A DNA stretch of 64,000 bases, from assembly GCA_025451235.1 (NCBI GenBank), contig JANWKT010000014.1, positions 186,001 through 250,000 of the forward strand, written 5' to 3'. A program made the position numbers and the translations under genes. Positions 1 to 8,074 of this stretch are shown here, piece after piece; position 1 is the first letter of the stretch, and every line of letters begins with the position of its first letter. The notes beneath the pieces are model-generated. The model saw nothing but the letters and a program-made list of their open reading frames with translations. It was not told the origin of the DNA and ran no database searches. Origin of the DNA: Flavobacteriales bacterium. GTDB taxonomy: Bacteria; Bacteroidota; Bacteroidia; CAIKAF01.

Positions 1-1
1 A

Positions 2-1969
2 CAAGGCGTATTCAATACCAGGACCACAGACCATGTTTATATTGGTATTAAACCTGAAGCATCGATATTTGGTGACCGCAATGATGCAGTGATCGGATGG
101 GGGGATAATGGTGGGCCCTATTCTCCATTCGGACCTGAAAATCTTCGTTTTATTTTTTCTGTGGTGCAAACAATTCCTGGCATAGGTGGTAATGGACAAA
201 CTGGATATAATGGACAAGAAGCAGGTCGATTTACAGCTAATTGTATAGGTTGCCCTTTAGATAAGCCTTCATTTGGGATTGGGGATTTTGCTCCATCAGG
301 TCCTCAAGGGCCAGGCACAGCAGGATATATAGAAGCAACGCTTGATGTTGATGGAGATGCAAACATCCGTTCGGTACAGAACAATAATACATTAAATCAG
401 GTATTGGTGAGAGATCCTTTAGATAAAGGTAAAGTTTATTGGAGAGACGCTAACACTATTACGCCAGGGGGACTAGGTGTTTCAGCTGATAACGCCTTAA
501 GAATGAGTACCCCTGTTAATGTACAATGGGGCCAGGTGGCAGGATCATTGCCGCCTAATTCATCACAGTTGATTTTTGATACCGAAATACCCATGAACAA
601 CTTTAATATAGCATTCAGCAAGGTTGTTGCATCACAGGATTTCAGGGATAATAATGTAGTGATAGGAACTACAAACGCAACCGTGGTACCAAATGCAAGA
701 TTGGAAGTGATCAAAGATTTATCTATTGCTGATCCTGCGAATGTAAATCCAATAGGATTACGTGTTGAAAACAATGATTTGAATACAGGAGTGGGAGGAG
801 CGGGTGATGCATATGGCATTTATTCCAAAATGTTTGCTGATAACAAGGGAAATATTGGTGGATATTTTTGGGGAACTTCCACTAATATATCTTCAAATGG
901 TATTGATATTGGGAATATCGGACTAAAAGCCCATGCAGATGGAGGGTTTTCAAACAGAGGGGTGTATGGAAGCTCTTTTGGTCCTGCAGGAAGCTTATTC
1001 AATATGGGTGGTTATTTTCAGGGGGATGGGCCTACTACTGCTGATAATTATGGAATTAAAGCTGAAGGCGTAAATGGTGCCATAGCATATGGAGGCTGGT
1101 TCTCAGCTTATGGAGGAACTGTGAATCGTGCGGTATATGCAGAAGCTTTGGTTGCACCGAATAGTGATGCTTTGTATGTAAATGGAAATGCAACATTAGT
1201 TACGGGCACTGCAACAGGATTTGGTTCTGATTCAACTATGAAAACAAATTTTATCTCTATTAATAATGCTACAACTCTTTTGAACCAATTAAATCCATAT
1301 ACTTTCAATTACAGAGTAAACGATTTTCCAACATTGAATCTTGACAATGATCTTCACTATGGATTGGTTGCACAGAATGTGGAAACGGTGATACCAGAAT
1401 TGGTAGGAACATTTAATACACCGGAAGAAACCGATAGCTTAGGAAATATCATCATCGTCTCCCAAACCTTAAAAACTGTAAAATATACAGAGATCATTCC
1501 AATACTCATTGCAGGGTTTAATGAACAGCAGGAAAGAATAGATGAACAGGATTCTACCATTGCGGCCATGCAGCAACAGATGGAGGATATGATGGCTATG
1601 ATCACTAATTGCTGTAGCCAAGGGAATAATCTGCAAGCTCCAAATAACAATGGAAACAATACCAACTACGTTCCAAATACACATCAGACAGATGTAAGGT
1701 TATCAGATTCTTATTGTGTATTAGGCGAAAACAGCCCGAACCCGTTCCGTGATCATACTGTGATCAACTATAACTTAGCAGAATCTATTCAATCTGCTCA
1801 AATTGTTTTTTACAATACACTGGGTCAGGTAATAAAAGTGGTGGAGGTTGATCAACGTGGTGAAGGAAGATTAAATGTATACGGGGAAGACCTGAGAAGT
1901 GGTATGTATACCTATTCCTTAATCATTGACGGAAATGTTTGTGAAACTAAAAAAATGATCAAAGAATAA
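2..1969 (+). CDS. Surface protein with S74 chaperone domain and T9SS sorting domain (5' end missing)
   Basis: The reading frame is open from the first bases of the window, so the gene starts upstream; the GTG at 89 is not its real start. The visible part has a long glycine- and asparagine-rich region. A peptidase S74 (intramolecular chaperone of endosialidase) domain follows, beginning at about 1217 with GFGSDSTMKTN and including a GLVAQNVE motif. A short coiled coil (ERIDEQDSTIAAMQQQ) comes next. The last ~80 residues are a T9SS C-terminal sorting domain (ENSPNPF...LRSGMYTYSL). S74 domains trimerise fibrous proteins and can self-cleave; sorting domains direct export through the T9SS to the cell surface. 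The passenger function is unknown. A (tacgaac) palindrome follows the stop. Confidence 0.85.
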   Translation, partial: QGVFNTRTTDHVYIGIKPEASIFGDRNDAVIGWGDNGGPYSPFGPENLRFIFSVVQTIPGIGGNGQTGYNGQEAGRFTANCIGCPLDKPSFGIGDFAPSGPQGPGTAGYIEATLDVDGDANIRSVQNNNTLNQVLVRDPLDKGKVYWRDANTITPGGLGVSADNALRMSTPVNVQWGQVAGSLPPNSSQLIFDTEIPMNNFNIAFSKVVASQDFRDNNVVIGTTNATVVPNARLEVIKDLSIADPANVNPIGLRVENNDLNTGVGGAGDAYGIYSKMFADNKGNIGGYFWGTSTNISSNGIDIGNIGLKAHADGGFSNRGVYGSSFGPAGSLFNMGGYFQGDGPTTADNYGIKAEGVNGAIAYGGWFSAYGGTVNRAVYAEALVAPNSDALYVNGNATLVTGTATGFGSDSTMKTNFISINNATTLLNQLNPYTFNYRVNDFPTLNLDNDLHYGLVAQNVETVIPELVGTFNTPEETDSLGNIIIVSQTLKTVKYTEIIPILIAGFNEQQERIDEQDSTIAAMQQQMEDMMAMITNCCSQGNNLQAPNNNGNNTNYVPNTHQTDVRLSDSYCVLGENSPNPFRDHTVINYNLAESIQSAQIVFYNTLGQVIKVVEVDQRGEGRLNVYGEDLRSGMYTYSLIIDGNVCETKKMIKE

Positions 1970-1988
1970 TTTATCTTTTTATCTCCAC

Positions 1989-2086
1989 CGAAGTACGAAT
2001 AAAAAATACGAACTTACGAACTTACGAACTACGAACCATTCTAAGTAGGGTTCGTAGTTCGTAGGTTCGTACATGTTCGTACTTCG
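1989..2086. repeat. tacgaac palindromic repeat, copy A
   Basis: This imperfect inverted repeat is built from tacgaac-like units. The left arm (1989-2037) starts CGAAGTACGAATAAAAAA and the right arm (2049-2086) ends TTCGTACTTCG. It fills the gap between two convergent gene ends. A near-identical copy lies at 7986-8069, also between convergent ends, and a degenerate copy at 33798-33858. It may act as a bidirectional terminator or be a REP-like element; neither is shown. Confidence 0.85.
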
Positions 2087-2092
2087 TTGTGA

Positions 2093-3016
2093 TTAAAAAA
2101 GTTCCTGTAAACTTTTCCCTTCAATAATAAGTTGTATGGCTTTCGATATCAATTCAACACTGCTCACCACTTTAATTTTATCGGGCAAGTTTTGATGAGA
2201 AATAGTATCAGAAATATATAAGAGATCAATAGCCGAAGTACTAATGTTCTTTAATGCATCACCAGAAAGAACTCCATGCGTACAATAAGCATTCACTGTT
2301 TTGGCTCCTTGTTGTTTCAATAACTCCGAGGCTTTACAAATGGTTCCGCCTGTATCTATCATATCATCTACGATTACTACATCTTTTCCTTTTACGTCTC
2401 CAATAATTTCCATGCTGTTGATCTGGTTGGGGCTTAATCTTTCTTTATGGATCACGGCCATATCACAATTCAAAGCGGATTTATATGCTTTGATCCTTTT
2501 AAGTCCTCCAAAATCAGGACTGCAAAGACATAGGTTTTTGAGATCAAAATGTTTTTTAATATGTTCTATATAGTTGTTATGCATAGAAAGATGATCAATA
2601 GGTATTTTATAAAATCCCATAATGGCTGTGCTATGCATATCAAGGGTAATGACCCTGTCGGCACCGGCATGTTCTATAAAATCAGCGATCAGCCTGGATG
2701 ATATGGCAGAACGGGTATCGTCTTTTCTTTCCTGGCGGCTATGTGGCAAATAAGGGAGTACGCAAATGATCTCTTTGGCCGAAGCCCTTCTGGCCGCATC
2801 GATGGCAACGAACATTTCGAATAAATGATGATAGGGAAGTTGAACCTGGCCTACCAAAACAACAATGTCCCCTCTGATGGATTCATCAAACACCACATTG
2901 AGCTCACCATCCGAAAAAACATGGGTCTTCATTTTACCCAAGGGTGTTTTGCATTTGGAAGCCACCTCAGTGGAATAGGGTAGGGATCCGGAAAGAGAAA
3001 ATAATTTAAACTTCAT
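2093..3016 (-). CDS. prs: Ribose-phosphate pyrophosphokinase
   Basis: The enzyme makes 5-phosphoribosyl-1-pyrophosphate from ribose-5-phosphate and ATP, in the cytoplasm, for nucleotide, NAD, His and Trp synthesis. The 307-residue product has the usual family length. It has the pyrophosphokinase N-terminal fold (FSDGELNV, PYLPHSRQERKD) and a C-terminal phosphoribosyltransferase domain with the PRPP-binding loop VVIVDDMIDTGGTI. The flexible-loop region SRQERKDDTRSAIS is slightly variant but keeps Arg and Lys. It is the last gene of the surE-lpxB-prs operon and its start overlaps the end of lpxB by 4 nt, so the two are probably translationally coupled. Confidence 0.96.
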   Translation of the reverse strand: MKFKLFSLSGSLPYSTEVASKCKTPLGKMKTHVFSDGELNVVFDESIRGDIVVLVGQVQLPYHHLFEMFVAIDAARRASAKEIICVLPYLPHSRQERKDDTRSAISSRLIADFIEHAGADRVITLDMHSTAIMGFYKIPIDHLSMHNNYIEHIKKHFDLKNLCLCSPDFGGLKRIKAYKSALNCDMAVIHKERLSPNQINSMEIIGDVKGKDVVIVDDMIDTGGTICKASELLKQQGAKTVNAYCTHGVLSGDALKNISTSAIDLLYISDTISHQNLPDKIKVVSSVELISKAIQLIIEGKSLQELF

Positions 3017-4116
3017 AATAGGGTATTTTTTACAATTTCTGCTGCTCTTTCAGAAGCGCCTGAATCTGCTAGCACTTTTATTAAACTTTGGTAATCTTGT
3101 AAAATGGTCTCTCTTTTTTCTCCCACAATGGCTAAAAACTCTTTTTCCAGCCGCTGTGGATTCAAATCACGTTGAATAAGTTCTGTAACGGAAGGCTTGT
3201 CTAAAATAAGATTTACCAATGAGATATACTTTACTTTTACCAGTCTTTTTCCGGCCTGGTAATTAAATTCGCTGGTTTTATAACAAACCACCTGAGGAAC
3301 CATATGCAATGCCGTTTCTAAGGTAGCGGTGCCAGAGGTAACCAATGCGGCATAAGATGCTTTTAAAATATTATAGGTCTCGCCAAAATAAATATCGAAC
3401 GGACATCCGGCATATAATTGCTTATTTGCTCCCGGTGCGCCTGCAATAACAAAATCATAGTCTTGTTGATATTTTTCGGCCAGTCCGACCATCACTGGAA
3501 GTTTGGAAGATATTTCAGCAGTTCTACTTCCTGGTAACAAGGCTACTATTTTTTTATTGCCCGCCTTTGATTGCAGTTCCTGGATAAAATCAGTGTTGTA
3601 ATTAAATTGTCGAATAGCATCCAATAATGGATGTCCAACATAAGCCACTTCTACGCCAAATTTTTTGTAAAAATCTTTTTCAAAAGGCAGAATAGTGATC
3701 ATCTGATCTACATTTGCTTTGATCTGTTTTACCCTGGATTGTTTCCAGGCCCATATTTGGGGAGAAATATAATAGATCACCTTGATGCCCGCTTTTTTAC
3801 AATGACTGGCAATACGCAGATTAAAGCCTGGATAGTCAACCAGTAAAACGGCATCTGGTTTTTCTTTTTCAATTTCCTTTTTAACCTGTTTGATTTTTTT
3901 TAAGATGGTGCGTAGATGTTTGAATACATCTACAAATCCCATATAATTTACTTCCCTGTAATCATGCAGGATCTTTACTCCGGCATTTTTCATTAACGGA
4001 CCTCCCATGCCCATTACCTCAAAATCGCCTTTAGGAGCAAGTTTTAAAAGAAGGTTGGCGGCATGCATGTCGCCGGATGCTTCTCCTGTAATAACATATA
4101 TTTTCTTTTTACTCAA
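3013..4116 (-). CDS. lpxB: Lipid-A-disaccharide synthase
   Basis: LpxB joins UDP-2,3-diacylglucosamine and lipid X to form the lipid A disaccharide at the inner membrane. The 367-residue product has the family N-terminus (VITGEASGDMHAANLL), the MGMGGPLM motif, and the C-terminal nucleotide-sugar-binding region (LLPGSRTAEI, TSGTATLETAL). It overlaps prs by 4 nt downstream and the small membrane protein by 4 nt upstream. It indicates an LPS-bearing outer membrane, in agreement with the LptD-like gene at 8075. Confidence 0.96.
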   Translation of the reverse strand: MSKKKIYVITGEASGDMHAANLLLKLAPKGDFEVMGMGGPLMKNAGVKILHDYREVNYMGFVDVFKHLRTILKKIKQVKKEIEKEKPDAVLLVDYPGFNLRIASHCKKAGIKVIYYISPQIWAWKQSRVKQIKANVDQMITILPFEKDFYKKFGVEVAYVGHPLLDAIRQFNYNTDFIQELQSKAGNKKIVALLPGSRTAEISSKLPVMVGLAEKYQQDYDFVIAGAPGANKQLYAGCPFDIYFGETYNILKASYAALVTSGTATLETALHMVPQVVCYKTSEFNYQAGKRLVKVKYISLVNLILDKPSVTELIQRDLNPQRLEKEFLAIVGEKRETILQDYQSLIKVLADSGASERAAEIVKNTLL

Positions 4117-4421
4117 TAATGAAAGAATATAGATTGGATGGGTGAAATATGAAAAAGGTAAACATAGGCAGCTCCCCAGATAAAACCTGAAAAGAGAAAT
4201 CCCTTTCCTAATTCCTCCCGGCCTTCTTTTCTGAAAAATTTTCTGGCCAAAAGAAAACTGGAGATGATACAGATGGCAAACCTTACGTCGGAGGTTAAAA
4301 TGATCTCTCCATTCGAGGAGTATACCAAATACACGATGGTATCAACAATTCCCAATAAGAAAAGGGAAAGAATTAATCCGATAAGAATGCCAAAGGCAAA
4401 GGAATTTTTTAGTTTTTCCAT
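4113..4421 (-). CDS. Small membrane protein, unknown function
   Basis: The 102-residue protein has three or four predicted hydrophobic segments (FGILIGLILSLFLLGIVD, IVYLVYS, FAICIISSFLLA and a C-terminal segment). I recognise no family motif. It sits between surE and lpxB, with its stop overlapping the lpxB start by 4 nt and its ATG directly after the surE stop. This tight packing supports a real, co-translated gene. A role in envelope biogenesis would be a guess from context only. Confidence 0.75.
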   Translation of the reverse strand: MEKLKNSFAFGILIGLILSLFLLGIVDTIVYLVYSSNGEIILTSDVRFAICIISSFLLARKFFRKEGREELGKGFLFSGFIWGAAYVYLFHISPIQSIFFHY

Positions 4422-5201
4422 CTAATGGTTGGTATTAAAATCCCAGGCCTTTAAGGTTTCAAGGGTATTGTAGGAGGTAAAGTCTACTTGAATGGGTACA
4501 ATGGATATATAATCGTTAAACAAAGCCCATTCATCAGTATCCGATCCTTCATCCTGGTTTTTAAATATACCTGTAAGCCAATAATATTTCCCTCCTCGTG
4601 GATCGAGTCTTTCATCTAATTCTTCTATCCATAATGCACGGGCCTGTCGACATATTTTAATTCCTTTTATTTTTTCACTTGAAACGGCAGGAATATTTAC
4701 ATTCAGGCAGGTGTCTTTGGGCAGACCTTTTTGGAGCACCATGTTCACTATTTTTTTTACATAAGGTTTACAAGGTTCAAAATCTGCTTCGTACGAATGG
4801 TTGCAAAGTGAAAATCCAACAGAAGGAACTCCTTCAATACATCCTTCCATCGCGGCACTCATGGTTCCGCTATAAATAACATTGATCGATGAATTGGAGC
4901 CATGGTTGATACCTGAAACCACCAGGTCAGGCGTTCTCTTCGCCAATTTGTTCATGGCCATTTTTATGCAGTCAACCGGTGTGCCACTGCAACTGTATAT
5001 TTCCTTGTTATGGGTATGCGACAATGTATTTACCCGAATGGTAGCATTGATGGTAATGGCATGGCCCATTCCTGATTGCGGACTATCTGGTGCTACTACG
5101 ATAATGTCTCCAATCTCCTCGAGTACACTGATCAGCGCTTGGATCCCAGGAGCAAATACTCCATCATCATTACAAACAAGTATATAAGGTCTCTCCTTCA
5201 T
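4422..5201 (-). CDS. surE: 5'/3'-nucleotidase SurE
   Basis: SurE is a metal-dependent phosphatase acting on nucleoside monophosphates. The 259-residue product has the metal-binding NDDG motif near residue 11 (ILVCNDDGVFAPGI), the APDSPQSGMGHAIT loop, GTPVDCIKMA and SGINHGSN, all diagnostic. It opens the minus-strand operon surE-membrane protein-lpxB-prs. A consensus promoter box TAGGTTTG (5206-5213) ends only 4 nt before the ATG, which would give an almost leaderless transcript. Confidence 0.96.
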   Translation of the reverse strand: MKERPYILVCNDDGVFAPGIQALISVLEEIGDIIVVAPDSPQSGMGHAITINATIRVNTLSHTHNKEIYSCSGTPVDCIKMAMNKLAKRTPDLVVSGINHGSNSSINVIYSGTMSAAMEGCIEGVPSVGFSLCNHSYEADFEPCKPYVKKIVNMVLQKGLPKDTCLNVNIPAVSSEKIKGIKICRQARALWIEELDERLDPRGGKYYWLTGIFKNQDEGSDTDEWALFNDYISIVPIQVDFTSYNTLETLKAWDFNTNH

Positions 5202-5205
5202 AGAA

Positions 5206-5213
5206 CAAACCTA
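5206..5213 (-). promoter_or_regulatory. -7 box of the surE operon
   Basis: On the minus strand this reads TAGGTTTG, a perfect match to the Bacteroidota TAnnTTTG box, ending 4 nt before the surE ATG. Confidence 0.6.
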
Positions 5214-5460
5214 ATAATAAATCTCTTCTGCCGTTTCAATCAATTTGTGCAATTTTAGCTGATTTATTGACAAAATGTCAGTGACTTTTAGGGTGTCAAA
5301 ACCTAATAAGAATTTTTAAGATTTTCCGTTGAGACTCTTGTATAGCCTTGGATTGAAGGCTTTCGGCCATCTTGATCAGTAGCGGTTTTTTGAACCCATA
5401 AAAAAAGCCAATTTCGGATTTGTATTTGCTATGTCATAGATACAAAAAACTTATCGACTT

Positions 5461-6150
5461 ATGTTATTTCTAATTGTTATTGTCTTTATGGTGATCAGCA
5501 TCCTGGTAGGGGTGCAAATGAAACGTGCATTTAAGAAGTACAGCGAAATTCCGCTCAGATCAGGTCTTACCGGACGTGAGATTGCAGAAAAAATGCTGAG
5601 AGACAACGGAATATACGATGTGCAGGTGATCAGTGTACCCGGTATGCTTACCGACCATTATAACCCGGTGAATAAAACCGTTAATCTAAGTGAAGGGGTA
5701 TATAACAGCAATAGTATTGCTGCCGCTGCGGTGGCTGCCCATGAATGTGGACATGCTGTACAGCATGCTGTGCACTATCCTTTCCTGAAAATGAGAAGTA
5801 CGCTGGTACCGGTAACCATGGTGGCTAACCAGATCATGGGATTTGTGATGATGTTTGCTATTTTCGGCGGAATGGCCATGCATTGGTTTAGCAGTGATCT
5901 GATGCTCTATCTCATTATTGCTGCCCAGGGTGCCATTACCTTATTCACACTGATTACACTTCCGGTTGAATTTGACGCCAGTAAACGTGCTTTGGTTTGG
6001 CTCGAAGGCACAGGTTTAACCAGCAGCGAGGACCATAGTAAAGCCAAGCATGCTTTACGTTTGGCGGCCCAAACCTATGTGGTAGCAGCTTTAAGTGCTG
6101 TAACGGTGCTGCTGTATTTTGTACTGCGACTGGTAGGTAACCGTGATTAA
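5461..6150 (+). CDS. YugP-like neutral zinc metallopeptidase
   Basis: This integral membrane protease-like protein has 229 residues. It starts with an N-terminal transmembrane segment (LFLIVIVFMVISILVGV). The zinc-binding HExxH motif is HECGH at residues 94-98, with a likely third ligand in PVEFDAS at about residue 170. Two or three more hydrophobic segments lie in the C-terminal half (VTMVANQIMGFVMMFAIFGG, VVAALSAVTVLLYFVL). This matches the YugP/DUF2268-like membrane zinc peptidases (family Zn_peptidase_2). The substrate is unknown. It stands alone, with no operon partners. Confidence 0.88.
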   Translation: MLFLIVIVFMVISILVGVQMKRAFKKYSEIPLRSGLTGREIAEKMLRDNGIYDVQVISVPGMLTDHYNPVNKTVNLSEGVYNSNSIAAAAVAAHECGHAVQHAVHYPFLKMRSTLVPVTMVANQIMGFVMMFAIFGGMAMHWFSSDLMLYLIIAAQGAITLFTLITLPVEFDASKRALVWLEGTGLTSSEDHSKAKHALRLAAQTYVVAALSAVTVLLYFVLRLVGNRD

Positions 6151-6439
6151 CTAATACAAATAGGAAAGAGTTCAATGTTTAAAGTTTAAGGCTCAAAGTT
6201 TCAAAATCTTGAAAACTTTAAACCTTGAACTTTTTGAGTTTGCGCCAGGGATACCTGCCTACCGGTAGGCAGGGAAGCGATACCCCGGAAGCCAGCGATT
6301 TTAACCGCTGGATGAGGAGTTTAGCGAATAGCCCGGTGCGCTGTGGGTTGATGGGGCTGGGCTGTACGGGAGGCGCAGGCGCCCAGAACCCAACTCCAGC
6401 ACGCAGGAATGTAAAAAAAATGGCTTAACTTTGTAGGAA
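6151..6439. repeat. Intergenic repeats upstream of ribF
   Basis: Two repeat types fill this gap. Positions 6178-6238 hold an AT-rich inverted repeat of tttaaagttt / aaactttaaa type. Positions 6242-6352 hold a GC-rich repeat including a perfect palindrome CCTGCCTACCGGTAGGCAGG (6254-6273) and GAAGCGATACCCCGGA, partly shared with 46382-46434. A 67-codon frame here carries repeat-derived sequence and is not called as a gene. Confidence 0.65.
6426..6433 (+). promoter_or_regulatory. -7 box of ribF
   Basis: TAACTTTG matches TAnnTTTG and ends 6 nt before the ribF ATG at 6440. No clear -33 TTG is seen. Confidence 0.5.
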
Positions 6440-7369
6440 ATGAAGATTCATCAGGGTTTACATACAGCTCTTAATATTCCACATCCCATTGTAACTGCCG
6501 GTACATTCGATGGAGTGCATGCTGGGCATGGCAAGATTATTGAAAAATTGAAAGCATTGGCTGCCGAACACAAAGGTGAAACCGTTTTAATTACGTTTGA
6601 ACCCCATCCGAGATTGGTGCTTTTTCCAGAGGATAATGGATTGAAGCTATTATCCACATCGGAAGAAAGAAATGAATTATTAAGGGAAGCTGGGATCGAT
6701 CATTTGATCATTGTGCCATTTACCAAAGATTTTTCGAGGCTAAGCTCCAATGAATGGATCCATATGCTGGTAGAAAATTTGTTGTTACATACCTTGGTAA
6801 TAGGCTATGACCACCACTTTGGAAGGAATAGGGAAGGAAGTATTGGTCAACTGAAACAATTATCGAAAGAACTGGAGTTTAACCTGGTGGAGATACCTGC
6901 CCAGGATATTGACGATATTAGGGTAAGCAGCACCAAGATACGCCAGGCATTGATGGAAGGAGATGTTAAATCAGCGAATAGTTGTCTGGGCCACCCGTAT
7001 TCCTTTACTGGTATTGTAGTTGAAGGGAATAGGAAGGGGAGGGAAATTGGTTACCCTACCGCCAATCTTGAGATCCGGAACCCTTTAAAACTCATACCGG
7101 CTGATGGAGTGTATGCGGTAAATGCAGTAGTGGACAATAAAATCCACCAAGGCATGTTAAATATAGGATTTAGACCCACGGTGGATGGAAAAAAGCATGC
7201 AATTGAAGTACATATTTTCAATTTGGAGCAGAATTTGTACGGTACAGCTATAACTATACAGCTCATGAGCAGAATTCGTAACGAAATAAAGTTCGAAAAT
7301 ATAGATGCATTAAAATCCCAGTTGGATCACGATGCTAAAACGGCTATTAATGAATTGAATGCGGTATGA
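6440..7369 (+). CDS. ribF: Bifunctional riboflavin kinase / FAD synthetase
   Basis: RibF phosphorylates riboflavin to FMN and adenylates FMN to FAD. The 309-residue protein has an N-terminal nucleotidyltransferase domain (GTFDGVHAGH, about residues 20-30; SSTKIRQAL) and a C-terminal riboflavin kinase domain (GREIGYPTANLE and a C-terminal FRPTVDGK region). The length is normal for a bacterial bifunctional enzyme. Its stop overlaps the start of the leucine-rich-repeat gene in an ATGA, so the two are cotranscribed. Confidence 0.96.
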   Translation: MKIHQGLHTALNIPHPIVTAGTFDGVHAGHGKIIEKLKALAAEHKGETVLITFEPHPRLVLFPEDNGLKLLSTSEERNELLREAGIDHLIIVPFTKDFSRLSSNEWIHMLVENLLLHTLVIGYDHHFGRNREGSIGQLKQLSKELEFNLVEIPAQDIDDIRVSSTKIRQALMEGDVKSANSCLGHPYSFTGIVVEGNRKGREIGYPTANLEIRNPLKLIPADGVYAVNAVVDNKIHQGMLNIGFRPTVDGKKHAIEVHIFNLEQNLYGTAITIQLMSRIRNEIKFENIDALKSQLDHDAKTAINELNAV

Positions 7370-7977
7370 AAAAACAAGTACTGTTTTGTTTATTCTTATT
7401 TGTTGGATTCGCCATGTTTGCTCAATCAGGGGTAAATGCTCAGCCCGTAACTTATAGTGAGGAATCGGTATTTACTGATCTGAAGGCAGCTTTGGAATAC
7501 AAGGGCCAGGTAAAACATTTGAACCTGAGCAATCAGAAACTTAAAAAAATACCTAAGGAAGTATTTGAATTCCCCAATTTAAAGACCCTTGACCTGAGTA
7601 AAAATAAAATTACGGAACTGCCGGCCGACATAGGCCAGTTAACAAGACTGGAAGAGTTGATCATTACTTCCAATAAAATTGAGGATATACCCAAGGAGAT
7701 TGGCAATCTAAAAAGATTGAGGATTTTAAAAGCCAGGAACAATGCTTTATACTCAATACCCAAAGAAATAGGCCAATTGGTTAGATTGGAAAGTGTTGAT
7801 CTGAATGGAAATCCTATCTGGCGTTTACCCGAAGAATTTCGTTCCTGCACCAATTTAAAATTTTTAGATATTCGCAATACAGAGATCGATAAAGGTGAAT
7901 TACCTTATATTAAATCGATGTTCCCAGGAGTAGAGGTCTTCTTTACGGATGGTTGTAATTGCGGTCCAGGAAATTAA
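7366..7977 (+). CDS. Secreted leucine-rich-repeat protein
   Basis: The 203-residue protein has a signal peptide (KKQVLFCLFLFVGFAMFAQS) followed by five or six bacterial-type leucine-rich repeats (LKHLNLSNQKLKKIPKE, LKTLDLSKNKITELPADIG, LEELIITSNKIEDIPKEIG and so on, 23-residue period). It ends with a Cys-containing tail (DGCNCGPGN). LRR proteins form curved protein-binding solenoids; the partner is unknown. It overlaps ribF by 4 nt. A tacgaac palindrome follows the stop. Confidence 0.85.
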   Translation: MKKQVLFCLFLFVGFAMFAQSGVNAQPVTYSEESVFTDLKAALEYKGQVKHLNLSNQKLKKIPKEVFEFPNLKTLDLSKNKITELPADIGQLTRLEELIITSNKIEDIPKEIGNLKRLRILKARNNALYSIPKEIGQLVRLESVDLNGNPIWRLPEEFRSCTNLKFLDIRNTEIDKGELPYIKSMFPGVEVFFTDGCNCGPGN

Positions 7978-7985
7978 AAAGACAG

Positions 7986-8069
7986 CGAAGTACGAATAAA
8001 AAATACGAACCTACGAACTACGAATGCTTATTTACAAGGTTCGTAGGTTCGTAATAAGTTCGTACTTCG
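7986..8069. repeat. tacgaac palindromic repeat, copy B
   Basis: The left arm (7986-8024) begins CGAAGTACGAATAAAAAA, identical to copy A at 1989. The right arm (8040-8069) ends GTTCGTACTTCG. Like copy A it lies exactly between two convergent gene ends (stops at 7977 and 8075). Confidence 0.85.
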
Positions 8070-8074
8070 GCGTT

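Noticed and set aside
2-1969. Prophage tail fibre, because S74 domains are common in phages
   Set aside because: A T9SS sorting domain follows the S74 domain and no phage gene is nearby.
6225-6428. 67-codon open frame
   Set aside because: It lies inside repeat sequence and ends just before the ribF promoter; the codons reflect the repeat.
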